From the NCBI GenBank assembly GCA_905182645.1, contig CAJJCJ010000005.1, forward strand, positions 186,001 to 250,000: DNA of 64,000 bases, given 5' to 3'. This DNA is from an uncultured Sulfitobacter sp. (GTDB taxonomy: Bacteria; Pseudomonadota; Alphaproteobacteria; Rhodobacterales; Rhodobacteraceae). A program made the position numbers and the translations under genes. Every line of letters begins with the position of its first letter. The stretch's first letter is position 1. The notes beneath the pieces were generated by a model. It saw only the letters and a program-made list of their open reading frames with translations. It did not search any database and was not told where the DNA came from. Shown piece after piece: positions 19,417 through 27,503 of the stretch.

Positions 19417-19511
19417 GTTTGTCCCCCTAATTTGTTGTCAGCCTAGCGAACCTGCGCGGCCCTGCCAATCGCGCGATTGTGCGCAGGCTGGGCCGGCCTT
19501 ATACAGTTCGC

Positions 19512-20216
19512 ATGCGACTGCTAACGATGCGATTTGCCCCCTATATCCTTGGTGCCGCTCTTGCGGGCTGCGCCGCCGTGCCGCCCGTCGATGTGGCCGA
19601 CCTCGTGACGCCAACCCTTAGCGGGCGTATGGCGGTCCGTAATTTCATCAAGGTCGTTGAAACCGTTGAACCGATCGTAGAGGCAACATGCCGCGAACGG
19701 GCGCCGCAGCTGAATTGCGATTTTAGGATCGTGGTGGATGACCGCAAGGGCGTGCCGCCCAACGCATTTCAGACCCGTGACGATACTGGACGGCCCATCA
19801 TCGCATTCACGATCCCGCTGATCGCCATCGCGCGTAATATTGACGAGCTGGCATTCATCATGGCTCATGAGGCCGCGCATCATATCCAAGGGCATATTGA
19901 ACGGCAGAATCAACGCGCGATGCTAGGGGCTCGGATTGTTGGTGGGCTTGCATCGGTGTTCTCGGCTGGGTCCGAAGATACCATACGGGCAGGCGCACAG
20001 CTTGGCGCACGGATCGGTGCGCGGACCTATTCCAAGACCTTTGAACTGGAGGCAGATGCTCTGGGCGCGTTGATGGCCGCTCGCGCAGGATATGATCCAC
20101 TTCGGGGCGCGGATTTCTTTTTCCGTGTCCCTAATCCGGGTAATAAATTCCTCGGAACGCACCCCGCAAACGCCGACAGGTTGGCCACCGTCCAAGCGGT
20201 CGCATCGCAGCTTTAA
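19512..20216 (+). CDS. M48-family metalloprotease, lipoprotein
   Basis: About 234 residues. The N-terminus carries a lipoprotein signal with lipobox LAGC (ILGAALAGCAA), so the protein is expected to be anchored in the outer or inner membrane facing the periplasm. The zinc motif is HEAAHHIQGH (HExxH form) and the third ligand is likely in the ELEADALGALMAARAGYDP segment. It resembles short BepA/LoiP-type peptidases without the TPR part. ATG at 19527 (MRFAPYIL) is an alternative start that keeps the signal. Stands alone upstream of the riboswitch. Confidence 0.85.
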   Translation: MRLLTMRFAPYILGAALAGCAAVPPVDVADLVTPTLSGRMAVRNFIKVVETVEPIVEATCRERAPQLNCDFRIVVDDRKGVPPNAFQTRDDTGRPIIAFTIPLIAIARNIDELAFIMAHEAAHHIQGHIERQNQRAMLGARIVGGLASVFSAGSEDTIRAGAQLGARIGARTYSKTFELEADALGALMAARAGYDPLRGADFFFRVPNPGNKFLGTHPANADRLATVQAVASQL

Positions 20217-20270
20217 CGCGTCGGAATTGGGGCTTGCAGACAGCAAATCAATCCTGCATGAATTGATCAG

Positions 20271-20413
20271 TTCTCGGGGCGGGGTGAGATTCCCCACCGG
20301 CGGTAATTGGGTCTTGGCCCATCAGCCCGCGAGCGCCTTTTGCGTATGTGAAAGGGTCAGCAGATCAGGTGTAATCCCTGAGCCGACGGTCATAGTCCGG
20401 ATGAGAGAGAGCA
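20271..20413 (+). ncRNA. FMN riboswitch (RFN element)
   Basis: The conserved RFN landmarks occur in order: CTCGGGGCGGGGTGAGATTC, then CCCCACCGGCGGTAAT, AGCCCGCGAGCG, a variable arm, GTCAGCAGATC, GGTGTAATCCCTGAGCCGACGG, and TCATAGTCCGGATGAGAGAG at the end. The six-helix FMN aptamer is complete. It lies about 85 bases upstream of the lumazine synthase gene on the same strand. FMN binding is expected to repress the gene, most likely at translation, since no obvious U-run terminator follows. Confidence 0.95.
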
Positions 20414-20496
20414 TGGGTCTTGCAGCACTTTTGGGTGCGGCCGAGCACGTGTAATTTCGCCTTTGAGTGACGACAGTGACTTAATGGAGTAGACCT

Positions 20497-20925
20497 ATGA
20501 CACCCACGCGATATGCTTTTATCAAAGCGGCTTGGCACAATCAGATTGTGGACCGCGCGCTTGATGGGTTTTGCGAAGTCATTGATCCGACCCAAGTGGA
20601 TGTGTTCGACGTACCAGGTGCATTTGAAATGCCGCTACTTGCACGTGATCTGGCCAACACGGGGCGCTATGCGGCTGTCACTGCTGCAGCCTTGGTCGTG
20701 GATGGCGGAATATACCGACATGATTTTGTTGCAGGTGCTGTGGTCGATGGGCTGATGCGCGCTGGAATGGACAGCGGCGTGCCTGTATTGTCAGTGTCGC
20801 TAACACCGCACCATTTCCAAGATACCGACCACCACAATGCGATCTATGCGGCGCATTTTGTGGACAAAGGACGCGAAGCTGCACAGGCGGCTTTGATGAT
20901 CGGAAAAACCCTCGCAGCACTTTAG
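20497..20925 (+). CDS. ribH: 6,7-dimethyl-8-ribityllumazine synthase, type II
   Basis: 142 residues. Condenses 5-amino-6-ribitylaminouracil with 3,4-dihydroxybutanone phosphate to make the direct precursor of riboflavin. The family motifs are FDVPGAFEMPLLARDL (substrate loop) and ALVVDGGIYRHDFVAGAVVD (catalytic His in the RHDF context). The GGIYRHDF form with no GE.RGAT motif is typical of the RibH2 decameric type of rhizobia and Brucella, rather than the icosahedral type. GGAG precedes the ATG, and the FMN riboswitch sits upstream, so this is a flavin-controlled monocistron. Confidence 0.93.
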   Translation: MTPTRYAFIKAAWHNQIVDRALDGFCEVIDPTQVDVFDVPGAFEMPLLARDLANTGRYAAVTAAALVVDGGIYRHDFVAGAVVDGLMRAGMDSGVPVLSVSLTPHHFQDTDHHNAIYAAHFVDKGREAAQAALMIGKTLAAL

Positions 20926-20939
20926 AAATGGACGTTTGG

Positions 20940-21578
20940 CTAGGTTAGCGTCGCTGCCCCGAGGGCGATTGCAGCAAAGAAACAAGCGGATGCAGTGACG
21001 ATAAATCCGTGCCAGATCGGGGTCGAGAACGGCATTTTCTTTGCGGCATAAATCGGGACACCTGCCGTATACAGCAACCCTCCTGCAGCAATAAGCCAGA
21101 TGACGGCGCTTGGTACGACAGGGATGAGTGACCAGATCAGAAATATGCTGAGCCACCCCATGATCAGATAGAGGGCGGGCCCAAACCGGCTTGGTTTGCG
21201 CCAGAAAAACAGCTTGAGCGTGATTCCGATTAACGCCAACGCCCAAATAAGCCCAAGGATCATATACGCAAACCCTGTGCTGATCATCACAACAAGTGGT
21301 GTGTATGTGCCAGCAATTTTAAGATAAATCGCCGCGTGGTCGATCCGGCGCAACATCGGGCGCGGGCGATCAAAGGGCATCATATTGTAGATTGCTGACG
21401 CCGCAAAAGTTGTAATTAACGCGACGCTATAAATAGCCAGCGCCAGCAGTGCACCTGCGCTGACCATACCGGAAGCCCAGAACAGTAACATGACCGCACT
21501 CGTGATCGCGCCGAGCACGCCGATGAAATGCACGACGCCTTCGGCGATGCGTTCGGGGACGGTGGCGTTTGGGTACAT
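20940..21578 (-). CDS. Hemolysin III / PAQR family membrane protein
   Basis: About 212 residues with seven hydrophobic segments. PAQR/HlyIII hallmarks are present: ERIAEGVVHFIGVLGA (helix 1 His), SAIYNMMPFDRPRPMLRRIDHAAIYL (the conserved D..RR.DHAAI) and the C-terminal WHGFIVTAS (His). These residues form the metal site of the family, which has hydrolase-like activity in eukaryotic relatives; the bacterial role is unclear. ATG at 21578 is preferred over 21632 because AAGGAGAT lies directly upstream. Divergent from dgkA. Confidence 0.9.
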   Translation of the reverse strand: MYPNATVPERIAEGVVHFIGVLGAITSAVMLLFWASGMVSAGALLALAIYSVALITTFAASAIYNMMPFDRPRPMLRRIDHAAIYLKIAGTYTPLVVMISTGFAYMILGLIWALALIGITLKLFFWRKPSRFGPALYLIMGWLSIFLIWSLIPVVPSAVIWLIAAGGLLYTAGVPIYAAKKMPFSTPIWHGFIVTASACFFAAIALGAATLT

Positions 21579-21709
21579 GGGCGGATCTCCTTGGTTGGTA
21601 TCTACTTTATGGTCGCGCGGGGCGGGTCGCAAATTTTACGTTGGGTCAAACGGAACTGGGTTGGCAAAGTCTCGCCGATCTTTGACAGTGGGCCAAATTG
21701 GAGGACGTT

Positions 21710-22072
21710 ATGTGGACACAGATTAAGCGGATCAATCAGCGGGCCATTTGGTCTTGGGCTGGGTTTTTACATGTATGGCGCACGGAAGGATCGTTGCATC
21801 AATGGATCTGGGCGAATGTATTTTTCACGGTTCTGGCCTTTGTTTTACCGCTGGATTGGGGCGTGCGTGGCGCGCTTTTAATGGGTGGAATCATGGTGTT
21901 AGCTATGGAGTGTGTGAACGCGGCGATTGAGCGGGTGGTGGATGATATATCGACTGATATTCGCGATGCTGCGCGCCATGCCAAGGATGCTGGGTCGGCG
22001 GCGGTGGCTGTGACGGCGATTGGTGTTGGGGTCGGTTGGGTTTGCGCGATTATTGGGGTGATGATGGGTTAA
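21710..22072 (+). CDS. dgkA: Diacylglycerol kinase, prokaryotic type
   Basis: 120-residue inner-membrane enzyme that phosphorylates diacylglycerol for phospholipid recycling. Three transmembrane segments are visible, and the signature AMECVNAAIERVVDDIS (catalytic Glu and the NTAIE-like motif) and AARHAKDAGSAAV match DgkA exactly in order. ATG at 21710 has GGAGG 5 bases upstream; the TTG at 21698 is unlikely. The stop codon TAA is inside a copy of the gene-end palindrome. Confidence 0.93.
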   Translation: MWTQIKRINQRAIWSWAGFLHVWRTEGSLHQWIWANVFFTVLAFVLPLDWGVRGALLMGGIMVLAMECVNAAIERVVDDISTDIRDAARHAKDAGSAAVAVTAIGVGVGWVCAIIGVMMG

Positions 22073-22088
22073 AACCCATCCTACGCAC
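22063..22088. repeat. Dispersed gene-end palindrome, copy 2
   Basis: GATGGGTTAAAACCCATC followed by CTACGCAC. The TAA stop of dgkA is built into the palindrome and the next gene starts right after its tail. Confidence 0.8.
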
Positions 22089-22445
22089 ATGCGCATTATA
22101 GAAAACGTCGTGACGGATCGCGGATCGAAATATGCCGTGTCGGGTGGCCCATGTGCGTCGCCTGATGATGCGCGCGCGTTCGTTAAGTTGTTGTGTAAAA
22201 ACAAGAAATTTGCGAAGGCCACGCATAATACATGGGGCGTGATCTTGGCTGATGGTACGCCGCTAAAGGCTGACGACGGGGAAAGCGGTGCGGGCATGGT
22301 GATCTTGCGGATGCTGGAACGCGACGGAATTGTGGGCCAGATTGTGGTGGTCACGCGCTGGTACGGCGGCAAGCATCTGGGCGGCGACAGGTTCCGTCAT
22401 GTGCAGGAATGTGTACGGGTTTGGATTACTGAGTGCGCCGTATGA
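22089..22445 (+). CDS. YigZ/IMPACT family (UPF0029) domain protein, short form
   Basis: 118 residues matching the N-terminal UPF0029 domain of YigZ/IMPACT proteins: SKYAVSGGPCAS, THNTWGVILADG, DDGESGAGMVIL and VVVTRWYGGKHLGGDRFRHV. The usual C-terminal ferredoxin-like domain (DUF1949) of about 80 residues is absent, as in several alphaproteobacterial versions, so this need not be a truncation. Eukaryotic IMPACT modulates GCN2; the bacterial function is unknown. Begins directly after the repeat at the dgkA stop, so probably cotranscribed. Confidence 0.85.
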   Translation: MRIIENVVTDRGSKYAVSGGPCASPDDARAFVKLLCKNKKFAKATHNTWGVILADGTPLKADDGESGAGMVILRMLERDGIVGQIVVVTRWYGGKHLGGDRFRHVQECVRVWITECAV

Positions 22446-22756
22446 TTTGCATAAGTTTCGTATAAGTTTTGCATATGCCGTTTTTGGTTTCCGTCTGGCG
22501 GTTTGATTGGTGCGTATGTGCACGGATATTCGGTGGTTTTATCTATTTGAGGCCTGTTGTTGAGAAGATGAGTATTTGAGAAAAAGCGAGGACAGTTTCA
22601 GGGCTGAACGCGCGTAAGCGCAGGGGGTGCGAAGTGCATCGTTTGATTAATGCGTAGTGCTTGGACCTCGGGGTTGGTGCGAAGCGCCCTCCCCTGGGGG
22701 AGGTCTGGGCGCTGCCCAGCGGAGCTGGGCGGAGCAATTTTGGAGTGAAAGCAAAT
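22446..22756. other. Intergenic stretch with no convincing gene
   Basis: 311 bases. The left part is AT-rich. From about 22686 a run of GC-rich inverted repeats (CCTCCCCTGGGGGAGG, then TGGGCGCTGCCCA and CCCAGCGGAGCTGGG) could form stacked hairpins, perhaps terminating the YigZ transcript or the frameshifted gene arriving from the other side. The short frames here have no protein-like character. Confidence 0.6.
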
Positions 22757-23610
22757 CTAGATGATCGGGGCGGCGTGTTCTTTCGGCCATTTATCAAGTT
22801 CATTCATACCTTCAAAGTTCGCGAAGATTGTTTGCGTGACAAAAGAGAAATCAGCCAACAATTGTAATAAATTATGACCTTCAATAACTAGTTGAGCTGT
22901 GAAATCAAATTTTCCATTAATCTTTTCCATCGGAAACTCGGACTTAATTTTTTTGATAGTTCCACCGGAAAGGAAATTTTCCGTAAAGATCTCAACACTT
23001 GGTGTATCAGTTTCATTTTTGGAGAAAAATTTGACTGACATGTTCATACCTAGAGCGGTCTCGTCGGGTTCAACGAAACGAGGTAAGTGATGTTTGTCGT
23101 TAATATCAAGCCAACTTAATAACACTATTGGATTGGAAGCCGGCTCCTTGCCGCCGAAACTAATATTTGGGCTAAAAGGTTGCAGTTTTCCAGCAAGTTC
23201 AGGAATTTTGGGTCGCAGTATTTCGTCAATAATAATACGGTATTGTTATTGCTCCATTTGTCTTCCGATTTGATAATCGGAAAGTATATCTGCTTCTTTT
23301 CATGATCGGAAATTTTTGGAGCGGCATTCAAAATCGTGCAAAATATCAAGTTGTCCAGTACGGTCCTAAATCCATGAATGATAAAGAAGAATTCAATACT
23401 GAAATTTTCAAAATTCAGAACAGGTAGCCATATCAAGCTAATGTCGCAGGTCTTCCTGTCTGCCGATAGTTCAGTTGTAATTTTATATTTGCCATCGGTG
23501 TATATTTTGGAGATTTCTTGGAGAAGAACATCGGCCTTTTTTGAATAATGGTCTGCCTTCTTCTTTACACTGGAAAAATCAACTTGGCTTTTCAAGCCAA
23601 AGCCCCCCAC
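22757..23610 (-). pseudogene. AT-rich orphan gene split by a frameshift, unknown family
   Basis: Two overlapping minus-strand frames (23610 to 23125 and 23125 to 22757) read as one protein of roughly 280 residues. The continuous frame upstream of the second piece gives ILRPKIPELAGKLQPF then FSPNISFGGKEPASNPIVLL, running into SWLDINDKHHLPRFVEP. The shift falls near the TTA repeats at about 23232. The first half has FFIIHGFRTVLDNLIF, like a group of uncharacterised proteins with an H..R..LDNL/LDHL motif. I do not recognise a function. Base use is much more AT-rich than the neighbours, suggesting transfer. The start overlaps the end of rimO by 19 bases. Confidence 0.6.
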
Positions 23611-24995
23611 AAATCATACTCCCCAGCCTCATCCACAGTCACCTGCACCACATCCCCAACGCTCAACCCATCAGTCCCCTCGTCAATGAATAAGTTCCCG
23701 TCGATCTCTGGTGCGTCGGCCCATGTCCTACACGTAGCGATGCCGTCTTCGTCGATGTCGTCGATGATGGCTTCAATGGTCGTGCCGACTTTGGCCTCTA
23801 ATTTGGCGGCCGAGATCGCTTGGGCTTTTTCCATGAACCGGTCCCAGCGGGCTTGTTTGACCTCGGCGGATACGTGGTCGGGCAGGGCGTTGGAGCGCGC
23901 GCCTGCGACGTCCTCGTACTGAAAACAGCCAACGCGGTCGAGTTGCGCCTCGTCTAGCCAGTCGAGCAGGTGTTGGAATTCGGCCTCTGTTTCACCGGGG
24001 AAGCCGACGATGAAGGTCGAGCGCAGGGTGATATCGGGGCAGATTGCCCGCCATGCCCGAATTTCATCGAGGGTTTTGGCTCCGGCTGCGGGTCGTGCCA
24101 TGCGCCGCAGCACATCGGGGTGTGAGTGTTGGAACGGGATGTCGAGGTAAGGCAGCACGCCGTTGGCTGGATCAGCCATCAGCGGGATCAGGTCGCGCAC
24201 GTGCGGGTAGGGGTAGACGTAGTGCAGGCGCACCCATGTTTTATTTTGCGCTCCCAGTTTGCCCAACTCGCGGGTCAGGTCGAGAATGTGGGAGCGGACT
24301 TCGCCGTCTTTCCAGGGGTTCACGTCATATTTGCGGTCCAGCCCATAGGCGGAGGTGTCTTGGGAGATCACCAGCAGTTCGCGGACGCCAGCTTGCATCA
24401 GCTTTTCCGCCTCGCGCAGGACAGCGTGCGCAGGCCGTGACGCTAGTTTGCCGCGCATGTCGGGGATGATGCAGAACTTGCACTTGTGGTTACAGCCTTC
24501 AGAGATTTTGAGGTAGCTGTAGTGGCGCGGGGTCAGGGACACGCCCGTGGCTGGCAGAAGGTCGATGAACGGGTCGGGGGATGGCGGGACGGCGAGGTGC
24601 ACTGCGTCGAGAACCTGTTCATATTGGTGCGGCCCTGTGACGGCCAGAATTTGCGGGTGGTGTTCGCGGATGTAGTCGGGCTCGGCGCCGAGGCAGCCTG
24701 TCACGATGACTTTGCCGTTTTCCTTGAGGGCTTCGCCGATGGCGTCTAGGGATTCTGCTTTGGCGCTGTCGAGGAAGCCGCAGGTGTTCACGATGACGGC
24801 TTCTGCGCCTGTGTAGTCGGGTGAGATCGCGTAGCCTTCGGCGCGCAGGCGCGTGAGGATGCGTTCACTGTCGACAAGCGCTTTGGGGCAGCCAAGCGAG
24901 ACCATACCGATGGTCGGCTGGCCTGCGCGGCGGGTGTCGGGGGTATTGGCTGCGGGGGCCAAATCGGGGCGGAGGGAAGGCGGGTTCTGGGTCAT
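23592..24995 (-). CDS. rimO: Ribosomal protein S12 methylthiotransferase
   Basis: Radical SAM enzyme that adds a methylthio group to Asp of ribosomal protein S12. The 467 residues include an N-terminal UPF0004 domain with the first cluster cysteines ([30 protein letters not shown]), the radical SAM CxxxCxxC motif in [20 protein letters not shown], and a C-terminal TRAM domain ending in DLWGALA. RimO rather than MiaB is indicated by the [10 protein letters not shown] motif. The first about 27 residues are a non-conserved extension. Confidence 0.96.
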   Translation of the reverse strand: MTQNPPSLRPDLAPAANTPDTRRAGQPTIGMVSLGCPKALVDSERILTRLRAEGYAISPDYTGAEAVIVNTCGFLDSAKAESLDAIGEALKENGKVIVTGCLGAEPDYIREHHPQILAVTGPHQYEQVLDAVHLAVPPSPDPFIDLLPATGVSLTPRHYSYLKISEGCNHKCKFCIIPDMRGKLASRPAHAVLREAEKLMQAGVRELLVISQDTSAYGLDRKYDVNPWKDGEVRSHILDLTRELGKLGAQNKTWVRLHYVYPYPHVRDLIPLMADPANGVLPYLDIPFQHSHPDVLRRMARPAAGAKTLDEIRAWRAICPDITLRSTFIVGFPGETEAEFQHLLDWLDEAQLDRVGCFQYEDVAGARSNALPDHVSAEVKQARWDRFMEKAQAISAAKLEAKVGTTIEAIIDDIDEDGIATCRTWADAPEIDGNLFIDEGTDGLSVGDVVQVTVDEAGEYDLWGALA

Positions 24996-25064
24996 ATGCG
25001 GCTTATACTTGGTTGCGGTCTGGGGCGGTAGGGGCGAACGTTATCCAAAATAGAAAGGCATTTC

Positions 25065-25823
25065 ATGTTTGGATTTTTCAAAAAGAAGCCAGAGGTCGCG
25101 CCGAAAGTGATAGCGAGCCCTGCGGTGACTGCGATGCGGGCCATGATTGATGCGCAAGACGCCAGTAATCCGCAGATTAGAGCGATTATGACGGGCAAGG
25201 ACATCACGGAAAATGTGCTTGAAATGTTGAAAGACGAAAAGGGCGTGCGGGTCGAGAATGCACTTGGGCTCTTAGGTGCGTTGGCCGGATTTAGCTGTAG
25301 CTACGTTGTGATGCGTCAATTGGCCGATGGATCGCTGGAGATGAAAGAACCTGAAATTGTGATCGTGAAGCTTAAGGATGGTAGTGAGTGGCTTTTTGGT
25401 GATGCGGTGAACAGTCGTTTAGTTGAGGGGGTCGAAATTAGTGGTCAAAAACTCTCGGTTTGGGCTCTGATCGCGGGGAAGGTACAACAATTGGGTAACC
25501 CTTTAACCCTTGATATTAAAGAGTTGTTTGGCAGGGTTGCGGAGGCCATCGGAAAACCGAAGTTTGGACACGCGGATTTGCCAGATGCGCACCGCCCGAC
25601 GGATACGCCGCAAGACTATGTGAAATATCTGTTTCCTAAGGTTTTGCCGCTTCTGGATCGCTATGGGTTAGCCCCTGAGCAGTATTTCTTGGCCTTAGCG
25701 TTGAGCGCACAAGAGGTGATGCAGATGGCAAAGGGCACGATTGCCCCTGACTTGGCCGCTATAATTCTTATGGAATATGCAGTACCGGCGTCTAAGTTAA
25801 CGGCGGTACCAAAACCCACCTAA
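25065..25823 (+). CDS. Protein of unknown function
   Basis: 252 residues, no signal peptide; the N-terminus MFGFFKKKPEVAPK is short, basic and aromatic, as seen in membrane-surface or phage-like proteins. The body is soluble-looking with alternating hydrophobic helices (residues 60-85 NALGLLGALAGFSCSYVVM) and a C-terminal alpha-helical part (YFLALALSAQEVMQMAKG). I do not recognise the family. The AT content is a little higher than in rimO, but codon use looks like a real gene and a spaced ribosome site precedes the ATG. Ends at a hairpin shared with the convergent SDR gene. Confidence 0.65.
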   Translation: MFGFFKKKPEVAPKVIASPAVTAMRAMIDAQDASNPQIRAIMTGKDITENVLEMLKDEKGVRVENALGLLGALAGFSCSYVVMRQLADGSLEMKEPEIVIVKLKDGSEWLFGDAVNSRLVEGVEISGQKLSVWALIAGKVQQLGNPLTLDIKELFGRVAEAIGKPKFGHADLPDAHRPTDTPQDYVKYLFPKVLPLLDRYGLAPEQYFLALALSAQEVMQMAKGTIAPDLAAIILMEYAVPASKLTAVPKPT

Positions 25824-25825
25824 GA

Positions 25826-25847
25826 CCCTCACCAAAAGCGGTGAGGG
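25826..25847. terminator. Bidirectional hairpin between convergent genes
   Basis: CCCTCACC and GGTGAGGG form a perfect 8-base stem around AAAAGC, between the convergent unknown protein gene and the SDR gene. No long U-run on either side, so efficiency is uncertain. Confidence 0.6.
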
Positions 25848-25856
25848 CGATATTAG

Positions 25857-26627
25857 TTATGATTTTTCCTGCATGTCGCGGACCATCTTGAGTTTCATTT
25901 TGCGCGGCATGTAGGGCATCAGCCAGCCTAGTGCGAACCGCAGTTTGGGGTCGTTGATGATCGTCAGTTTTCCGGCCAGCATGGCGTTATAGCCGATTTT
26001 GGCGACTGCGTCCGCGCTGGCGCTATCTGCGCCCAGTTTGGTGCCTGTCAGGTTTGCGGTCTCGAAGAATTCCGTGGCGACTGCGCCGGGTTCGAGGGCG
26101 GTGACGGTGACGCCTGTGCCTTTTAGTTCTTCCGCGATGGCTTGGGAAAAGCTGGACACAAAGGCTTTGGTCGCGAAGTAGGTGGCTTGCAGTGGGCCGG
26201 GCATGTAGCTTGCGGTGGACGAGACGTTGAGGATTTTGCCGGATCCGTGTTTGACCATTTCGTTCCCGATTAGATGGCACAGCGTCACAAGCGCATTGAT
26301 GTTCAGGTCGATCATGTCCAAGTCGGCGGCGAGGTCCCGTTCAATGAATTTGCCGTGTCCGCCGAAGCCCGCGTTGTTGATAAGCACGTCGATGTGTGCG
26401 CCGTTCAGCGCCGTGTAAAGCGTTTTGGCGTGGTCGGCGGATGACAGGTCTTGCGCGATTGTGGTGACGGATATGCCGTGGGCTGCCTCCAGTTCGGCTT
26501 TGAGCGCGTTCAGGGCGTCGCCGCGGCGCGCCGTAATGATCAGATCGCCGCCTTTGGCTGCGTGGTAGCGCGCAAATTCGCGGCCGATGCCAGCGGATGC
26601 GCCAGTGATGAGGGCTGTGTTGGTCAT
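25857..26627 (-). CDS. Short-chain dehydrogenase/reductase (DltE-like)
   Basis: 256 residues with a classical SDR layout: cofactor motif TGASAGIGREFAR at residues 8-20, NNAGFGG near 88, catalytic Ser in NVSSTASYMPG and the YxxxK motif as YFATKAF. The ARRGD after strand 2 suggests NADP(H). The C-terminal PYMPRKMKLKMVRDM tail is common in the YqjQ/DltE-like subgroup. Substrate not predictable; NAD(P)-dependent reduction of a carbonyl in the cytosol is expected. Confidence 0.9.
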   Translation of the reverse strand: MTNTALITGASAGIGREFARYHAAKGGDLIITARRGDALNALKAELEAAHGISVTTIAQDLSSADHAKTLYTALNGAHIDVLINNAGFGGHGKFIERDLAADLDMIDLNINALVTLCHLIGNEMVKHGSGKILNVSSTASYMPGPLQATYFATKAFVSSFSQAIAEELKGTGVTVTALEPGAVATEFFETANLTGTKLGADSASADAVAKIGYNAMLAGKLTIINDPKLRFALGWLMPYMPRKMKLKMVRDMQEKS

Positions 26628-26654
26628 GTGGGTTTTATCCTTTGATGCAGGGCA

Positions 26655-26677
26655 GATGCCTTGAAACGCATCCTACG
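26655..26677. repeat. Dispersed gene-end palindrome, copy 3a (degenerate)
   Basis: GATGCCTTGAAACGCATCCTACG, a degenerate member of the palindrome family. It lies inverted relative to copy 3b about 70 bases away, with a strong hairpin between them. Confidence 0.65.
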
Positions 26678-26692
26678 GGCGCTGCGCATGCA

Positions 26693-26725
26693 AAAGGGCC
26701 CAGACATCATGTGTTCGGGCCCTTT
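26693..26725 (-). terminator. Terminator of gcrA
   Basis: AAAGGGCCC and GGGCCCTTT form a perfect 9-base stem with a 15-base loop. On the minus strand, downstream of gcrA, the stem ends in a run of T, fitting an intrinsic terminator. It lies between the two inverted palindromes 3a and 3b. Confidence 0.7.
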
Positions 26726-26728
26726 GGT

Positions 26729-26751
26729 CGTAGGATGGGTTTTAACCCATC
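26729..26751. repeat. Dispersed gene-end palindrome, copy 3b
   Basis: CGTAGGATGGGTTTTAACCCATC. It ends 6 bases before the TAA stop of gcrA (26758-26760 on the minus strand). Confidence 0.8.
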
Positions 26752-26757
26752 ATTGGT

Positions 26758-27369
26758 TTACCGCCGACGGTCGCGCCGTGATGACATTGGCTGGAACGCA
26801 ACCCCGACATGGGCTTCGCAATATGGTTTACCGGTTTGCGTGGCGAGCCCACAGAACCAGAAATCATCTGTGGCCGGATCACCGACTGGCCATTTGCAGG
26901 TCTTTTCGGTCAGTTCCATCAGGCCGATACGTTTGGATCCTTTTTCGACTTCACTGACTTTGGCCAAGGCCTCTGGCGAAATCTCGTTTGCGGATGGCTG
27001 TGGTGGCAACGGCTGCCCAGCTGGAATAATCGCACGACGGGCGGCAGAAATCGGGATGCCGTTTTCATCCAGCTCAAGCACTTCGGGCTCTGCAGGCTTG
27101 GACGACGATGGCGCCGCCTTGGTTGACTGTGGCGCTGCCCTGGGCTTGGCGGGTGCCTTGGTGGCGACCTTTGCTGCCGGTTTATCCTTTGGCGAAGCCT
27201 TTGCTGCGGCCCCACCGGAACCCGCACGGTTAGAAAGGCCCAAACGGTGTACTTTGCCGATCACAGCATTGCGCGTCACGCCGCCCAATTCTTTGGCGAT
27301 CTGGCTCGCAGACTGTCCTTCGCCCCACATCTTTTTAAGCGTCTCAACGCGCTCATCTGTCCAGGACAT
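26758..27369 (-). CDS. gcrA: GcrA cell cycle regulator
   Basis: 203-residue alphaproteobacterial transcription factor that binds sigma-70 domain 2 and promoters with methylated GANTC sites, coordinating replication-linked gene expression. The N-terminal helix-turn-helix MSWTDERVETLKKMWGEGQS then RNAVIGKVHRLGLSNR is nearly canonical. The centre is an Ala/Pro/Lys-rich linker (about residues 60-110), and the conserved sigma-binding C-terminus has CKWPVGDP, FWFCG and YCEAH. Divergent from the ABC-2 permease gene. Confidence 0.96.
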   Translation of the reverse strand: MSWTDERVETLKKMWGEGQSASQIAKELGGVTRNAVIGKVHRLGLSNRAGSGGAAAKASPKDKPAAKVATKAPAKPRAAPQSTKAAPSSSKPAEPEVLELDENGIPISAARRAIIPAGQPLPPQPSANEISPEALAKVSEVEKGSKRIGLMELTEKTCKWPVGDPATDDFWFCGLATQTGKPYCEAHVGVAFQPMSSRRDRRR

Positions 27370-27503
27370 AGAAATTCCTTTGATTTGTCGGCGGGATGCG
27401 GATCGTCCACATCAGGCCTTGTCTATTCTCTTGATCCCCTATTCTAAGCACTGCAGACACGGATGTGAAGCACCATGGGTGCATTTCAATAGGGAAAGCC
27501 GCA

